Positions 50,211 through 60,675 of a stretch of DNA of 64,000 bases are shown here, piece by piece; the stretch's first letter is position 1, and each line of letters opens with the position of its first letter. The position numbers and the translations under genes were made by a program. The DNA is from Anaerolineae bacterium. Lineage in GTDB: Bacteria; Chloroflexota; Anaerolineae; Aggregatilineales; Phototrophicaceae. The stretch lies in contig JAJEFB010000012.1 of NCBI GenBank assembly GCA_022820665.1, positions 62,001 to 126,000 on the forward strand, given 5' to 3'. Under the pieces are notes generated by a model that did no database searches, was not told where the DNA came from, and saw only the letters and a list, made by a program, of their open reading frames with translations.

Positions 50211-51497
50211 TTATTGACCCAAGAGATCGGCCAAATCCAATTCGAGCAGTTCCAGCGCTACCTCAGCGTCTTCTTCCCCAGTGAGAATGGAATGGATGGC
50301 GTTGAAGTAGAGGGTGGATACGGCATTATAGCGATCCTTCGAGAAGGTCGAAGGCCGCGCGGAGGTGATTTCGACCAGATCGGGGCTGGCGAAAGGCATA
50401 GCCGCCTGAACATCGGGATCGGCATAAAGCTCGAGAGCAGCTGGCGGCGACGTGGTATCAAGGGCGTAGCCCTTTTGGCTGGCGACGCTGGTAAAGAATA
50501 TGGCGAAAGCTGAGGCCGCTTCCGGATGTTCGGAATACTTGGAGACGCCGATATGCCAACCGCCAAGGGTGGATGCGCCATGGCCGGAATCGCCAGCGGG
50601 CAGTGGCGCTACGTCAAAGCCAGGGATGTCCTCGCTTTGTCCGCTGAGAACATAGGCGTAGGGCCAATTGCGCATGAAAGCGGCGTTGCCGGCATGCCAG
50701 ACGGCGCGGGAATCTTCTTCCTGATAACCGACGACGCCAGGCGGGCTGATCGTGCCGACCCAGCCGGCGGCTTGTTCATACATTTCCACAGCGGCGTCGC
50801 TGAGGGCGCTGATGGTGCCGTCGCTCTGCAGGAAGTTCTCGCCAGTGGCGGAGACATGCCATTCCAGCGCGTCGCAGGTCAGGCCCTCGTAGGCGTTGCC
50901 TTGCCAGACGTAGCCCCAGAATTCATCGTTACCTTCGGCGCGTTCGCCGGCTTGGATTGCCGCGGCCATTTCTTCCAACTCGTCCCAGGTTGCGGGCGGC
51001 GCGTCGTAGCCGTATTTCTCCAGCAAGTCGGTACGGTAGTAGAGCATGCCGAAACCGATTCGCATCGGCAGAGCCACCAAGCGGCCGTCAACCGTATCGT
51101 TTTGGATTAGCGCCGGCAATTGGGCGTCAATATGAGATTGCGGCGCGATGTCGCTCAAGTCGATCAGATGCTCCGCCAACTGGCCGGGCCAAATGACGTC
51201 CACGCGAATGACATCAAGGTCGCTGCTTTCCGCCTCGAAAGCGGTGAGGTAGAAGGCGATCAGGTCGGTGACGTTGGCGGCGCCTTCGTTACGCTCGACC
51301 GTGATATTGGGGCAGACTTCTTTAAAAGCGGAGATGATGTTGTCTTCTCCAACGGGATGGCTGCCGACCGGGTCGCCGAAAAACTTAATGGTCACTTCTT
51401 CGTCTGTACCACAATCGAATTCGTGACCATCCGCCAATGCCACGCCAGCCGGAATGGCAAGAACAAAGACCAACAGCAGCAGAATGAGTTTACGCAT
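50211..51497 (-). CDS. Extracellular sugar-binding protein (SBP family 1)
   Basis: A 428-residue binding protein. The signal peptide is residues 1-22 (MRKLILLLLVFVLAIPAGVALA), cleaved before DGHEF, with no lipobox Cys. The mature part has DLDVIRVDVIWPGQLAEHLI, GMLYYRTDLLEKYGYDAPPA, TWDELEEMAAAIQAGE and PYAYVLSGQSEDIPGFDVAP, as in maltose/trehalose-type binding proteins. GAAAGGAA precedes the ATG. It is first in an operon with the two permeases. Candidates for its ligand are galactosides, given galK next door (inference). Confidence 0.9.
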   Translation of the reverse strand: MRKLILLLLVFVLAIPAGVALADGHEFDCGTDEEVTIKFFGDPVGSHPVGEDNIISAFKEVCPNITVERNEGAANVTDLIAFYLTAFEAESSDLDVIRVDVIWPGQLAEHLIDLSDIAPQSHIDAQLPALIQNDTVDGRLVALPMRIGFGMLYYRTDLLEKYGYDAPPATWDELEEMAAAIQAGERAEGNDEFWGYVWQGNAYEGLTCDALEWHVSATGENFLQSDGTISALSDAAVEMYEQAAGWVGTISPPGVVGYQEEDSRAVWHAGNAAFMRNWPYAYVLSGQSEDIPGFDVAPLPAGDSGHGASTLGGWHIGVSKYSEHPEAASAFAIFFTSVASQKGYALDTTSPPAALELYADPDVQAAMPFASPDLVEITSARPSTFSKDRYNAVSTLYFNAIHSILTGEEDAEVALELLELDLADLLGQ

Positions 51498-51629
51498 TGC
51501 TAATTCCTTTCATTGAAAGCGTCAAATCGGACTAAAATGAAGGCTTTCCAGCGATGTCATCCTTTCTACTTTGTTATGCAACTACGAACATCTCCATTCG
51601 GATGGAAACCGAGGGAGCGCCTTCCAAAA

Positions 51630-53144
51630 TTACAGCGCAGCGCGATCAACCCAAATCGGCGAGCTCCAAGCCCATTGACCGTTGCGTTGGCGAACGCGCG
51701 CATAATACCAGTCGCGGGAGGTCCCGTCCGATTCATGCGCCAGGGTGACCAGCCGCTGGCAGTTTTGCCGCGGCGCTGCCTGATGAAAAACAAAAGCGGG
51801 CGCAACAAAACTGCCGGTATAGAAGGATCGCGCTCCGCGCGCCAATTCCGCCAGCGAGAGCGCCACCTGCGCGCCGTTGATTCTAGCATGTATTTCCGCG
51901 CCTAATCCACCGTCAATATGCAGGGTCACAGCTTGCATGGCCGCGCTGCGCGCGGTGGCATTGCGAGGACTGCGCGTCCGCAACCGCAGGCTGCCATCCT
52001 TCTTGACAAAGAGATGGCTCCAAACGCAGGAATCGTCGTCTTCGAGGTCCGGCATGGCAATATCCTTGCCGCGCAGATGCGGCTCGACTCCCAGTAGTTC
52101 GCCGCCTTCGACAGACAACTCCATCTCCCAATCGGTCAATGACTCGCGCTCACCCCAGCCCAGTTCCAGCCGCAGCTTGCATGGACCGCTTCCGTCATAG
52201 ATTGCGGGCGAGATCGCCTCCCGATGAATCACGCGGTTGTTATGCAAGATATCAATTGTGTCTATCGTCGAGGCGGCGTCTACCGCTACCTCGATGTTGC
52301 GTTCATATCTGTAAGGCAAGACCGCGCCCATGGGCGCGCCGTTGAGGGCGAATCGCAGCCCGATGCGGTCCCCGGTCAGGGCATAAGTTCGCCGGCGACA
52401 GATGGCTTCCCAAATGGCTTCGCGACTTAAGTCCTCCGCCCATACCGCCGCCAGCCCATAACCATAGTTTCCCGGGTGCGCGCTGTGATCGTCGGTCGAT
52501 CCGATAACACCAAACACATGACCTTCTGCCAGTCCATGCTGCATCGTGCTGCGCTGGTCGCGCGGACCCATCGCATGCAGATAAGCCGGCTCCGCGTCAG
52601 TCGATTCCGATGCGCCGTGAAAGGACATGATTTCCACGACCGGGGACAACTCGCTGCTGAAGCTGCTCCAATCGATGCCGCGGAAGCCCTGCTTGTATCC
52701 AATATGATGGGGGATCACCAGGCTGGGATGCGGATGCCGCCGCAGACGCTCGCGCAGTTCTTCGAGCTGCGCCGCGTGAAAGATCTCCGGCGTGGCAATA
52801 TCTCGGAAATAGACGCAGTGATCGCCATAGCGCATTGAATGCCATTCGAAGGAGGGAAAGGTGAGGAACTGGCCTTCGCTGTTCGCCGATTCCATTGCCC
52901 TGAGATAATCGTTCCAGGCGACGCCGGCACGCTGGAAGCCGCGTTGATGATAATCGACCAGATAGTCGAGGCGCGGATCGCCCCTGGGCATATCGTCCCA
53001 GTGCCCGTGCAAGGTAACGCTGACGAAATCCAGTTGCAGCCGGGCATTGTGCAGAGCCTCGTCCAGCGTGCCCCTGCCATAACTCAAGCCGCAGTGATTG
53101 TGGATATCGCCGTAATACGGCTTCAGACCCGCGTATCCGTCCAC
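51630..53144 (-). CDS. DUF3604/PHP-like metal-dependent protein
   Basis: A 504-residue protein with PHP/DUF3604-like histidine motifs in order: YYGDIHNHCGLSYG (residue about 10), FVSVTLHGHWDD (about 40), PSFEWHSMRYGDH (about 95), LVIPHHIGYKQG (about 145) and GSTDDHSAHPGNYG (about 220). The C-terminal half is beta-rich and of unknown role. PHP-fold enzymes are metal-dependent phosphoesterases or deacetylase-like hydrolases; the reaction here is unknown. The GTG start has AGGAG 4-5 nt upstream. It lies upstream of the sugar transporter operon on the same strand, 132 bp away. Confidence 0.78.
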   Translation of the reverse strand: MDGYAGLKPYYGDIHNHCGLSYGRGTLDEALHNARLQLDFVSVTLHGHWDDMPRGDPRLDYLVDYHQRGFQRAGVAWNDYLRAMESANSEGQFLTFPSFEWHSMRYGDHCVYFRDIATPEIFHAAQLEELRERLRRHPHPSLVIPHHIGYKQGFRGIDWSSFSSELSPVVEIMSFHGASESTDAEPAYLHAMGPRDQRSTMQHGLAEGHVFGVIGSTDDHSAHPGNYGYGLAAVWAEDLSREAIWEAICRRRTYALTGDRIGLRFALNGAPMGAVLPYRYERNIEVAVDAASTIDTIDILHNNRVIHREAISPAIYDGSGPCKLRLELGWGERESLTDWEMELSVEGGELLGVEPHLRGKDIAMPDLEDDDSCVWSHLFVKKDGSLRLRTRSPRNATARSAAMQAVTLHIDGGLGAEIHARINGAQVALSLAELARGARSFYTGSFVAPAFVFHQAAPRQNCQRLVTLAHESDGTSRDWYYARVRQRNGQWAWSSPIWVDRAAL

Positions 53145-53232
53145 GCTGCTCCTCTGGCTCAGTTCCTGCGAAAGGGCGCCAACGCGATTATACCCTAAGC
53201 TACGCCGCAGGGACGCCCCGGTTTCTTAGCCG

Positions 53233-53260
53233 TTGAGAATCCCAACCGACCTGATAAAAT
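53233..53260 (+). promoter_or_regulatory. Sigma-70 promoter of the his cluster
   Basis: TTGAGA (53233-53238) and TAAAAT (53255-53260) are 16 bp apart, and TGA before TAAAAT supplies an extended -10. The predicted start is near 53267, about 30 nt before the hisD ATG. Confidence 0.7.
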
Positions 53261-53296
53261 CACGGTTCATTCTTGATCCGAAACGAGGAGAGCTTG

Positions 53297-54652
53297 ATGA
53301 GCGGCGACGCTGCATGGCGTATCTTCACCGATGTGGAGGCGGCAAAGCGAAGCATCCTGAAACGGCATTCTCTGCGCGACACCGATGTGCCCGAGGCGCT
53401 CATCGAGCGCTCGGTCTCGATCTTCGGCGAGCGGATCATGCCCGAGGAAGCGGTTCGCCGCATTATCCGTAGCGTCCGCGAGCGCGGCGACGGAGCGATC
53501 CGCGAGTGGAGCCGCAAAATCGACAACATCAGCCTGGATCGCCTCGCTGTGTCGCCCGAAGAGATGAACGAGGCTCTGCAAGCAATCGCGCCGGAACTGC
53601 GCGGCGCGCTGACACAGGCTGCAGAGCGGATACAGAGCTTTCACGAGAAGCAGCCGATCAGCAGTTGGATCGATGCCGGGGAAGACGGAGCGCTCGGCCA
53701 ACTGATCCGGCCGGTCGATTCGGTCGGGGTGTACGTGCCCGGCGGAACGGCGCCCTTGCCGTCTTCGCTGTTGATGAGCGTCATCCCGGCCCAGGTGGCA
53801 GGGGTGCCGGAGGTCGTCGTCTGCACGCCGCCCGGCAGCGGCGCTGGCGACATCCATCCGGCGATCCTGGCGGCGGCGGCCATCACCGGCGTCGAGAAGA
53901 TCTACCGTATCGGCGGCGCTCAAGCCATCGCCGCCATGGCTTATGGCAGCGAGACCGTCCCGCGCGTCGCCACCATCGTCGGCGCGGGCAACCTCTTTGT
54001 CACGCTTGCCAAACAGCAAGTCTACGGCGATGTCGGCATTGATGGCTTGCTGGGACCGACCGAGACCTTGGTCATCGCTGATGAAGGTGCCGATCCTAAG
54101 CTCGCGGCGGCGGATCTTTTGGCGCAAGCCGAACACGATGTGCTGGCGTCGGCGATATTGTTGACGCCGAGCATGACCTTGGCTGAAGCGGTCCGGAAAG
54201 AGATTTCAAAGCAGGTTGCGCCGCTGGAACGGCGGGACATCGTCTTTGGGGCGATGGTCGACCGCAGCGGCGCTGTCGTCACCGCCGATCTGGACGAGGC
54301 TTTTCAGCTTGCGAATGACTACGCCGCCGAGCACCTCTGTCTGCTCGTCGACGATCCCTGGTCCTGGATCGGGGTGGTGCGCAACGCGGGCGGCGTCTTT
54401 CTCGGCGAACACTCATACGAAGTGCTGGGCGACTATGTGGCCGGCCCCAGTCATGTCATGCCCACCGGCGGCACGGCTCGTTTCGCTTCGCCCTTGAATC
54501 TGCTGCACTTCGTCAAAGTGACCAGCTTGATCGCGCTCGATAAATCCAGCGCGCTGGCGCTCGGTCAATCGGCCGAGACCCTGGCAAGAGCCGAAGGACT
54601 GACGGCGCATGCGGCGGCGGCGAGGCTCCGCCGAGAGATGGATGCGCCATGA
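53297..54652 (+). CDS. hisD: Histidinol dehydrogenase
   Basis: A 451-residue HisD, which oxidises histidinol to histidine in two NAD-dependent steps. Conserved parts are [43 protein letters not shown] (zinc ligands Gln and His), NDYAAEHL (catalytic Glu-His), [20 protein letters not shown] (zinc Asp) and a final His in GLTAHAAA. The ATG at 53297 has GGAG 6 nt upstream; a TTG 24 nt earlier was rejected. It is first gene of the hisDCBN cluster and overlaps hisC by 4 bp. Confidence 0.95.
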   Translation: MSGDAAWRIFTDVEAAKRSILKRHSLRDTDVPEALIERSVSIFGERIMPEEAVRRIIRSVRERGDGAIREWSRKIDNISLDRLAVSPEEMNEALQAIAPELRGALTQAAERIQSFHEKQPISSWIDAGEDGALGQLIRPVDSVGVYVPGGTAPLPSSLLMSVIPAQVAGVPEVVVCTPPGSGAGDIHPAILAAAAITGVEKIYRIGGAQAIAAMAYGSETVPRVATIVGAGNLFVTLAKQQVYGDVGIDGLLGPTETLVIADEGADPKLAAADLLAQAEHDVLASAILLTPSMTLAEAVRKEISKQVAPLERRDIVFGAMVDRSGAVVTADLDEAFQLANDYAAEHLCLLVDDPWSWIGVVRNAGGVFLGEHSYEVLGDYVAGPSHVMPTGGTARFASPLNLLHFVKVTSLIALDKSSALALGQSAETLARAEGLTAHAAAARLRREMDAP

Positions 54653-55743
54653 GCGACAAAGTGCGCATCCGCCGCGATGTCGCGTCCATGAGCGCATATA
54701 CGCCGACCACATCGCTCGATGTCTTTGCCGAGCGACTGGGCATGGCGGTTGGGGACCTGATCAAGCTGGACGCCAACGAGAACCCCTTTGGTCCCTCGCC
54801 GCGGGTCGGGCAAGCGCTGGCGAATCTGCAGCATATGAATGTTTATCCCGATCCCGAATCGGGCCGCCTGCGCGAGTTGCTGGCGACATACATCGGCGTT
54901 CCCAAGGAGCAAATTCTTTGCGGCGCCGGCGCTGATGAGCTGATCGAGATCATCTTGCAGCTTTTCATCGAGCCGGGCGATGTCGTCATCAATACGCCGC
55001 CGACCTTCGCCATGTACGGCTTTGACACGCCGCTCTATCACGGTCGGGTCGTCGATGTTTATCGTCGCGAGGACTTTTCGCTCGATGTGGACGCGATTGA
55101 AGCCGCCCTGCGCCAACACGATGCCAAACTGCTCTTCCTCTGCTCGCCCAACAACCCCAGCGGGGACATGATCGAGGCCGGCGATATTGACCGCCTGCTC
55201 GAGTTGCCCTTGACCGTCGTGGTCGACGAAGCTTATATCGAGTTCGCCGAGAGGGAGAGTTTGGCCGCCCGCGTGGGCGACGCAACCAACCTCATCGTCT
55301 TGCGCACCATGAGCAAGTGGGCGGGGCTGGCGGGCTTGCGCGTCGGCTATGGCGTCTTCCCCAGCGCGCTCATGCCGCAGCTCTGGAAGATCAAGCAGCC
55401 CTACAATGTCAACCTGGCGGCCGATATCGCCGCCCAGGTTTCGCTGCAAGACATCGACTTCTTGATGACGCGAGTCCAAACACTGATCAAAGAGCGGATG
55501 CGCATGGAAATCGCCTTCGCCCAATTGCCGATGCTGTCGCCCTATCCGAGCCAGTCCAATTTTGTGCTGAGTCGCGTCATCGGCATGTCCGCCGAGGAGT
55601 TCCGAGATCGTCTGGCGCGGGCCGGCATCATCGTGCGCTATTACAACAAGCCGCGCCTGAAAGATCATATTCGCATCAGCGCCGGCGCCCCAGGACAGGT
55701 CGACCGCCTGCTGCAGCTATTGACGGAAATCACGATATCGTAG
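54649..55743 (+). CDS. hisC: Histidinol-phosphate aminotransferase
   Basis: A 364-residue fold-type I PLP enzyme. [14 protein letters not shown] at the start, [12 protein letters not shown] (about residue 165), [11 protein letters not shown] (about 190) and [17 protein letters not shown] with the PLP lysine (about 225) identify HisC, which converts imidazole acetol phosphate to histidinol phosphate. The ATG overlaps the hisD stop (ATGA). Confidence 0.94.
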   Translation: MSDKVRIRRDVASMSAYTPTTSLDVFAERLGMAVGDLIKLDANENPFGPSPRVGQALANLQHMNVYPDPESGRLRELLATYIGVPKEQILCGAGADELIEIILQLFIEPGDVVINTPPTFAMYGFDTPLYHGRVVDVYRREDFSLDVDAIEAALRQHDAKLLFLCSPNNPSGDMIEAGDIDRLLELPLTVVVDEAYIEFAERESLAARVGDATNLIVLRTMSKWAGLAGLRVGYGVFPSALMPQLWKIKQPYNVNLAADIAAQVSLQDIDFLMTRVQTLIKERMRMEIAFAQLPMLSPYPSQSNFVLSRVIGMSAEEFRDRLARAGIIVRYYNKPRLKDHIRISAGAPGQVDRLLQLLTEITIS

Positions 55744-56006
55744 TCGCGGCGGCTCCGCGCGTCGCCCAAGCTGAAATTATCGGACAAGTCCTACACGGCT
55801 CTTCAATTCAGAAAGCGCGGCGATTCCTCGAAAACATAAGGCAACAGGTGTTTGCCACTCCCTAGCGCGCTGGACCCTTTTCTCTATGCAGCTTTGTGTT
55901 AATCTTTGGTGCAAGCGCGGAAAATGGCGACGTGAGCCGTTCACACTGTCACAAATCGCTCGCGCCCATGACGTCCCAGGTCACTCATCCCGCGAGGATT
56001 GACCCT

Positions 56007-56603
56007 ATGAATGAACGAAAAGCAAAGATTGAGCGCAATACAAAAGAAACGCAGATTCAATTGGCGCTCAACCTTGATGGCAGCGGGCTTGCCGAGATCA
56101 ACACCGGCATCGGCTTTTACGACCATATGCTGCACCACATTGCCTTGCATGGCCTTTTCGATTTGAATATCAGCGCGGCGGGCGACTTGCATATCGACAG
56201 TCACCACAGCATTGAGGACATCGCCATTTGCCTGGGACGAGCGATAGACGAGGCTTTGACTTCGCGAAGCGGCATTCGGCGCATGGGCAGCGCCTACGTA
56301 CCGATGGACGAGGCATTGGCGCGCGTGGTCGTCGATTTGAGCGGACGTCCCTACGCCGTCATCAATGCCGATTTCAGCACGCCCCTCATGGGGAAGATGC
56401 CGACCGACCTGGTCGCCCATGCCCTGGAGACCATCGCCGCGCATGCCAGGATGAACTTGCATGCAGAAGTCCTTTACGGGCGTAACGATCACCACAAAGC
56501 CGAAGCGCTTTTCAAAGCCTTTGGACGGGCTTTGCGCCAAGCGGTGACGCTTGACCCGGGGCGGCAGGGCGTTCCCAGCACCAAAGGCACACTCACGGAG
56601 TAA
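56007..56603 (+). CDS. hisB: Imidazoleglycerol-phosphate dehydratase
   Basis: A 198-residue single-function HisB. The metal-binding repeats are [48 protein letters not shown] and the final [15 protein letters not shown]. The ATG at 56007 (GAGG about 10 nt upstream) gives the normal family length; earlier in-frame codons lie in the 263-bp gap after hisC, where no gene is evident. It precedes hisN by 6 bp. Confidence 0.95.
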   Translation: MNERKAKIERNTKETQIQLALNLDGSGLAEINTGIGFYDHMLHHIALHGLFDLNISAAGDLHIDSHHSIEDIAICLGRAIDEALTSRSGIRRMGSAYVPMDEALARVVVDLSGRPYAVINADFSTPLMGKMPTDLVAHALETIAAHARMNLHAEVLYGRNDHHKAEALFKAFGRALRQAVTLDPGRQGVPSTKGTLTE

Positions 56604-56609
56604 GACATC

Positions 56610-57365
56610 ATGCAAGAGTTTGTGGACTTCAGCAAACAACTCGCGGGCGCCAGCGGCGATATTATCAAGCGTTATTTTCGCAGCGACTTCACCGTGGAAA
56701 CCAAGTCGGACGAATCGCCAGTGACCATCGCCGACAAACAAGCCGAAGAGATCATGCGCGAGATGATCATGAAAGCGTATCCGGCGCACGGCATCATCGG
56801 CGAGGAATTCGGGAATCATAACGAGGATGCCGAGTATCAGTGGGTGCTCGATCCCATCGACGGAACCAAGTCCTTCGTCAGCGGCACATTCTTGTTCGGC
56901 ACCTTGATCGGCTTGATGAAAGACGGGAACCCGATCGTCGGCGCCATTCATCATCCGCTGACTTCGCACCTGTTGATCGGCACGGGCGACGAAACGCGCC
57001 TGAATGACGAGATCGTCCGGGTGCGTCCGACGCGAGACCTGCGCGAGGCGGTCATGCTCTACACCGACTTTATCCACGTGGGCCAATACCAGAACGGCAT
57101 CGCTTTTCAACAGTTGATGGGCAAAACCAAGTACAACCGCACCTGGGGCGACTGTCACGGTTATTTCCTGCTGGCTACCGGTTATGCCGATATCATGCTG
57201 GATCCGATCATGCACCTTTGGGACATCGTCGCCCTGATCCCGGTTGTGGAAGGCGCTGGCGGCAAAATTACCTCCTGGAACGGCGGACCGCCGCTATCCG
57301 GCAATGGCATCATCGCCACCAACGGTCCCTTGCACAGCCAGGTCCTGCGCGCTCTGATCGCCTGA
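56610..57365 (+). CDS. hisN: Histidinol-phosphatase, inositol-monophosphatase type
   Basis: A 251-residue IMPase-fold phosphatase with GEEFG (metal Glu, about residue 70), WVLDPIDGTKSFVSG (about 90) and LWDIVALIPVVEGAGGKIT (C-terminal WD motif, about 205). TWGDCHGYFLLATGYADIML is typical of HisN-like histidinol phosphatases. Its position after hisB supports dephosphorylation of histidinol phosphate. A role on inositol phosphate is less likely. Confidence 0.9.
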   Translation: MQEFVDFSKQLAGASGDIIKRYFRSDFTVETKSDESPVTIADKQAEEIMREMIMKAYPAHGIIGEEFGNHNEDAEYQWVLDPIDGTKSFVSGTFLFGTLIGLMKDGNPIVGAIHHPLTSHLLIGTGDETRLNDEIVRVRPTRDLREAVMLYTDFIHVGQYQNGIAFQQLMGKTKYNRTWGDCHGYFLLATGYADIMLDPIMHLWDIVALIPVVEGAGGKITSWNGGPPLSGNGIIATNGPLHSQVLRALIA

Positions 57366-57430
57366 GAATTGCTACTACAAGGACACGAAGGACACCAAGC
57401 CCTGACCAGCGAGGGATCCGGGCGAAAAAA

Positions 57431-58186
57431 TCAGGCGTCAAACTGAAACAGCGAACAGCCGCCGTCCAGCGTCAAGATGCTGCCGGTCATATAAGCCGTC
57501 TGCGGACCAGCCAGATAAACCACCGCCTCGGCGATCTCTTCGGGTGTACCGGGTTCAACCAGCGGAATGACCTTGGCCACCCGCGCGGCGTATTGCGGTT
57601 CTTCGCGCAGTTGACGCCCAGCCAGTCCCGCCGCCACGATCCCCGGCGCGACGGCGTTGACCAGAATGCGATGCTCCGCCAGTTCCCGCGCCATCTGCTT
57701 GACCAGCATATTGACGCCGGCTTTGCTGACGGCATAGGGCGTGATCTCGGGCCAGGGAATGCTGCCAACCCAGCTCGACGTGAGGATGATTCGTCCTGCG
57801 GTCCCGGCGGCGACCATTTTTCGCGCGGCGGCTTGACAGACGTTGAAGCAGCCGGTCAGGTTGATATCAAGATGGTTTTGCCAATTCTCCCCCGTCACAT
57901 CAAGGAAGGGCTGGGCATCGACGATGCCGGCGTTGGAGCAGACGATATCGAGCGCGGGAAGAGCGACAATCGCGCCATCGACTGCCCCGCGCTCGCGCAG
58001 GTCTACTTGCTGATAACTAGCGCTTCTGTCGTGAATACGCACAAGGTCCAGCGCCGCTTCCGCCTCGTCGGCGGGCTTGATGTCCCACAGGACGACATGC
58101 GCGCCATTCGCTGCCAAATGCCGCGCCATGGCGCCCCCCAAATCACCGGCCGCGCCGGTTACTAATGCGGTTTTGCCTTCAAGCAT
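57431..58186 (-). CDS. Short-chain dehydrogenase/reductase
   Basis: A 251-residue classical SDR: TGAAGDLGGAMARHL, VVLWDIKPA (Asp at the strand-2 end, so NAD is likely), CSNAGIVDAQP, Ser of LTSSWVG, YAVSKAGVNML (YxxxK) and LTLDGGCS. AAGGGAAG lies about 8 nt before the ATG at 58186; a longer reading to 58234 is unsupported. The substrate is unknown. It converges on hisN and appears monocistronic. Confidence 0.88.
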   Translation of the reverse strand: MLEGKTALVTGAAGDLGGAMARHLAANGAHVVLWDIKPADEAEAALDLVRIHDRSASYQQVDLRERGAVDGAIVALPALDIVCSNAGIVDAQPFLDVTGENWQNHLDINLTGCFNVCQAAARKMVAAGTAGRIILTSSWVGSIPWPEITPYAVSKAGVNMLVKQMARELAEHRILVNAVAPGIVAAGLAGRQLREEPQYAARVAKVIPLVEPGTPEEIAEAVVYLAGPQTAYMTGSILTLDGGCSLFQFDA

Positions 58187-58352
58187 TTCTGTCACTTCCC
58201 TTCTTCTGGTAAGTTTGCGCCACAGCGCCTGCAAAGACTTGATTTCCTAAACTTATCTCCAGGTAGTGTATCGAAGTCGGTTGAAATTAAAGTTGTTCAT
58301 TTCACCGAAAATGCGCGAAGAACACGCAGAGCAGCAATATTGTAGGATTATT

Positions 58353-58374
58353 CTCGGTGTCCTCGGTGGTTAAA
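58353..58374 (+). repeat. Dispersed CTCGGTGTCCTCGGTGG repeat, copy 2
   Basis: Identical over 22 bases to 2133-2154, between the SDR gene and glgX, preceded by GAACACGCAGAGCAG which resembles the cacagag variants. Confidence 0.75.
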
Positions 58375-58395
58375 ATTCTCTTTCTCAAACCAAAA

Positions 58396-60513
58396 CTAGC
58401 GCCCGACCAGAATCACCACCGAGCGCGGACCGACTATGATTTCCCCCTGGTTCGGCAGAGCCGGTTCCTCTCCGAGCGCGTGACTGTCCTCGGGCGAGCG
58501 CAGCGCCGTGTTGACAGCCACATGCCATTTCCTGCGCGCGCCCAGCGGCGGCAGATCAAACCAGGCGGTTTCCCAATGAGCGTTCATGATGATGTAGATC
58601 ATGTCGTCCGCTTCCCTGCCTTCGCGACAATGCTCCGCGCATAGGAGGCATGCCAGTTGCCGCCCGTCATAGGACCAGTCCGGCTGCCAAAGTTCCCTGC
58701 CATGAAAGGAGATGTCGGGATAGCCCGATCCCACGACATCGCGATGATGAAAGTACGAGCGCCGTCGCAGGGCCGGATGCGCCTTGCGGAACGCGATTAG
58801 CTGTCGCGTGAAGCGAAACAGCGGGGCTTCGCTACGCAGGGCTGCCCAATCGAACCAGTTGATCGCGCTATCGTGGCAATAGCTATTGTTGTTGCCGCCT
58901 TTGCTATGTCCGATTTCGTCGCCCATCAGCAGCATCGGTACGCCCTGGCTGATCATCAACAAGCTGAGGAAGTTCTTGATCTGCCTTTCGCGCAAGCCCT
59001 TAATTGCCTCGTCCTCGGTCTCGCCTTCCGCGCCGCAATTCCAACTGAAGTTATCGTCCATGCCATCGCGGTTGTCTTCGCCATTGTCTTCGTTGTGTTT
59101 GTGATTGTACGAGACCAGGTCGCGCAAGGTGAAGCCATCGTGCGCGGTCACAAAATTGACCGACGCCCGCGGTCCGCGATCGCCGTAGATATCGGGCGAG
59201 CCTTGTATGCGCGCGGCAATGGCTCCGAGCATGCCGCCATCGCCCTTGACGAAGCGGCGGAGGTCATCGCGGTATCTGCCGTTCCACTCGGCCCAGCGCC
59301 CGTAAGCCGGAAAGCTGCCCACTTGATACAAGCCGCCGGCGTCCCAGGCTTCGGCGATCAGCTTGGTCTGCGCCAACATGGGATCGTATGCCAAGACCTC
59401 CAGCAAGGGCGGGTTGGGATCGGGCATCCCCTGCGGATCGCGGCCCAGGCTGGATGCCAGGTCAAAGCGAAAGCCATCTATATGAAACTCTGATACCCAA
59501 TAGCGCAGGCAGTCCAGCAGCAATACGCGAACGATGGGATGATTGCAGTTAAATGTATTGCCAGTGCCGCTGAAATTGTAGTAACCGCCGTCTGGTTTCA
59601 GCAGGTAGTAGGTCTTGTTGTCGATGCCGCGATAAGAAATGGTGGGTCCGTTTTCATTGCCCTCGGCGCTGTGATTGAAAACGACGTCAAGCCAGACCTC
59701 AATGCCGTTCTGATGGCAAGCCTTGACCAGCGTCTTTAACTCCTGAACCGGCTCGCCGGAAGCCGCGTAGGCTGCGTTAGGCGCGAAAAAGCCGATTGGG
59801 TTGTAGCCCCAGTAGTTCGTCAGTCGCTCGCCCGTCTGTGGATTGACCCGCTCGTTAGCGAGCTCGTCAAACTCAAAGCTCGGCATCAACTCAATGCAGT
59901 TGACGCCAAGTTCCTTGAGATAAGGGATCTTCTCTATTATCGCGGCATAAGTACCCGGCGCTTCTACCTGTGACGAAGGGTGGGCGGTAAAGCCGCGAAC
60001 GTGCATTTCGTAAACGACCAGATCTTCCATAGGGATGTTGAGTTGCCGGTCGCCTTCCCATTCGAAGTCCTCGACATGAGGACGGGCGCGGTAGGGGTAG
60101 GGGTTGTCCCAATCGTATCCTCCCGCCCAGACATCCCGCCCGCCGATTCGTTTAGCATATGGGTCCAGCAAAATATTCCGGGCGTCAAAGCGATGTCCGT
60201 TCGTCGGATCGTAGGGACCATCAAAGCGGAAGCCATACTCGATCTGGCTGTGATCCAGGTCGAACACGATCATGGCAAAGACATCACCCGTTCGAAAAGC
60301 ATCGAGAAAAGGGATTTCCACAAGCGGCGCTTTGGCGCCTTTGTCAAAGAGGACGAGCGTACAAGCGCTCGCGTGATTGGAAAAAGCCGAAAAATTGACG
60401 CCATCCGCCATGACGGTCGCTCCGAAGGGACGCGGTCTTCCGGGACCGTACCTGAAACCATCGCGTTCGTATGTCGGGAAACTGTCCATAGGCGAATGTA
60501 GCCAACCTTCCAT
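58396..60513 (-). CDS. glgX: Glycogen debranching enzyme (isoamylase type, GH13_11)
   Basis: A 705-residue GlgX. The N-terminal carbohydrate-binding module (ADGVNFSAFSNHASACTLVLF) is followed by the GH13 barrel: DVVFNHSAEG (region I), FHIDGFRFDLASSLGRD (nucleophile Asp), KLIAEAWDAGG (acid/base Glu) and FVTAHDGFTLRDLV (Asp of region IV). It removes alpha-1,6 branches from limit glycogen. It is monocistronic. The first ATG (60513) has no clear ribosome-binding site; the ATG at 60489 is an alternative. Confidence 0.94.
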   Translation of the reverse strand: MEGWLHSPMDSFPTYERDGFRYGPGRPRPFGATVMADGVNFSAFSNHASACTLVLFDKGAKAPLVEIPFLDAFRTGDVFAMIVFDLDHSQIEYGFRFDGPYDPTNGHRFDARNILLDPYAKRIGGRDVWAGGYDWDNPYPYRARPHVEDFEWEGDRQLNIPMEDLVVYEMHVRGFTAHPSSQVEAPGTYAAIIEKIPYLKELGVNCIELMPSFEFDELANERVNPQTGERLTNYWGYNPIGFFAPNAAYAASGEPVQELKTLVKACHQNGIEVWLDVVFNHSAEGNENGPTISYRGIDNKTYYLLKPDGGYYNFSGTGNTFNCNHPIVRVLLLDCLRYWVSEFHIDGFRFDLASSLGRDPQGMPDPNPPLLEVLAYDPMLAQTKLIAEAWDAGGLYQVGSFPAYGRWAEWNGRYRDDLRRFVKGDGGMLGAIAARIQGSPDIYGDRGPRASVNFVTAHDGFTLRDLVSYNHKHNEDNGEDNRDGMDDNFSWNCGAEGETEDEAIKGLRERQIKNFLSLLMISQGVPMLLMGDEIGHSKGGNNNSYCHDSAINWFDWAALRSEAPLFRFTRQLIAFRKAHPALRRRSYFHHRDVVGSGYPDISFHGRELWQPDWSYDGRQLACLLCAEHCREGREADDMIYIIMNAHWETAWFDLPPLGARRKWHVAVNTALRSPEDSHALGEEPALPNQGEIIVGPRSVVILVGR

Positions 60514-60675
60514 TAAGCATCACGCCAATTATAACGAAGGGCGCCTAATTCAATGCAAGCAATTGTAGAAATTAGCAAAACTTGGCATACTATGCTCGCT
60601 ATACTTTGAACAACGTCTTTTCCGATGCAATAGCGAGCGTCACAGGATACATTGAGTAAGTGAGACAGTGATACG

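Noticed and set aside
60582..60605. Promoter TTGGCA...TATACT before the NupB-like gene
   Set aside because: The spacing between the hexamers is only 12 bp and alternative pairings are weak, so I do not annotate it.
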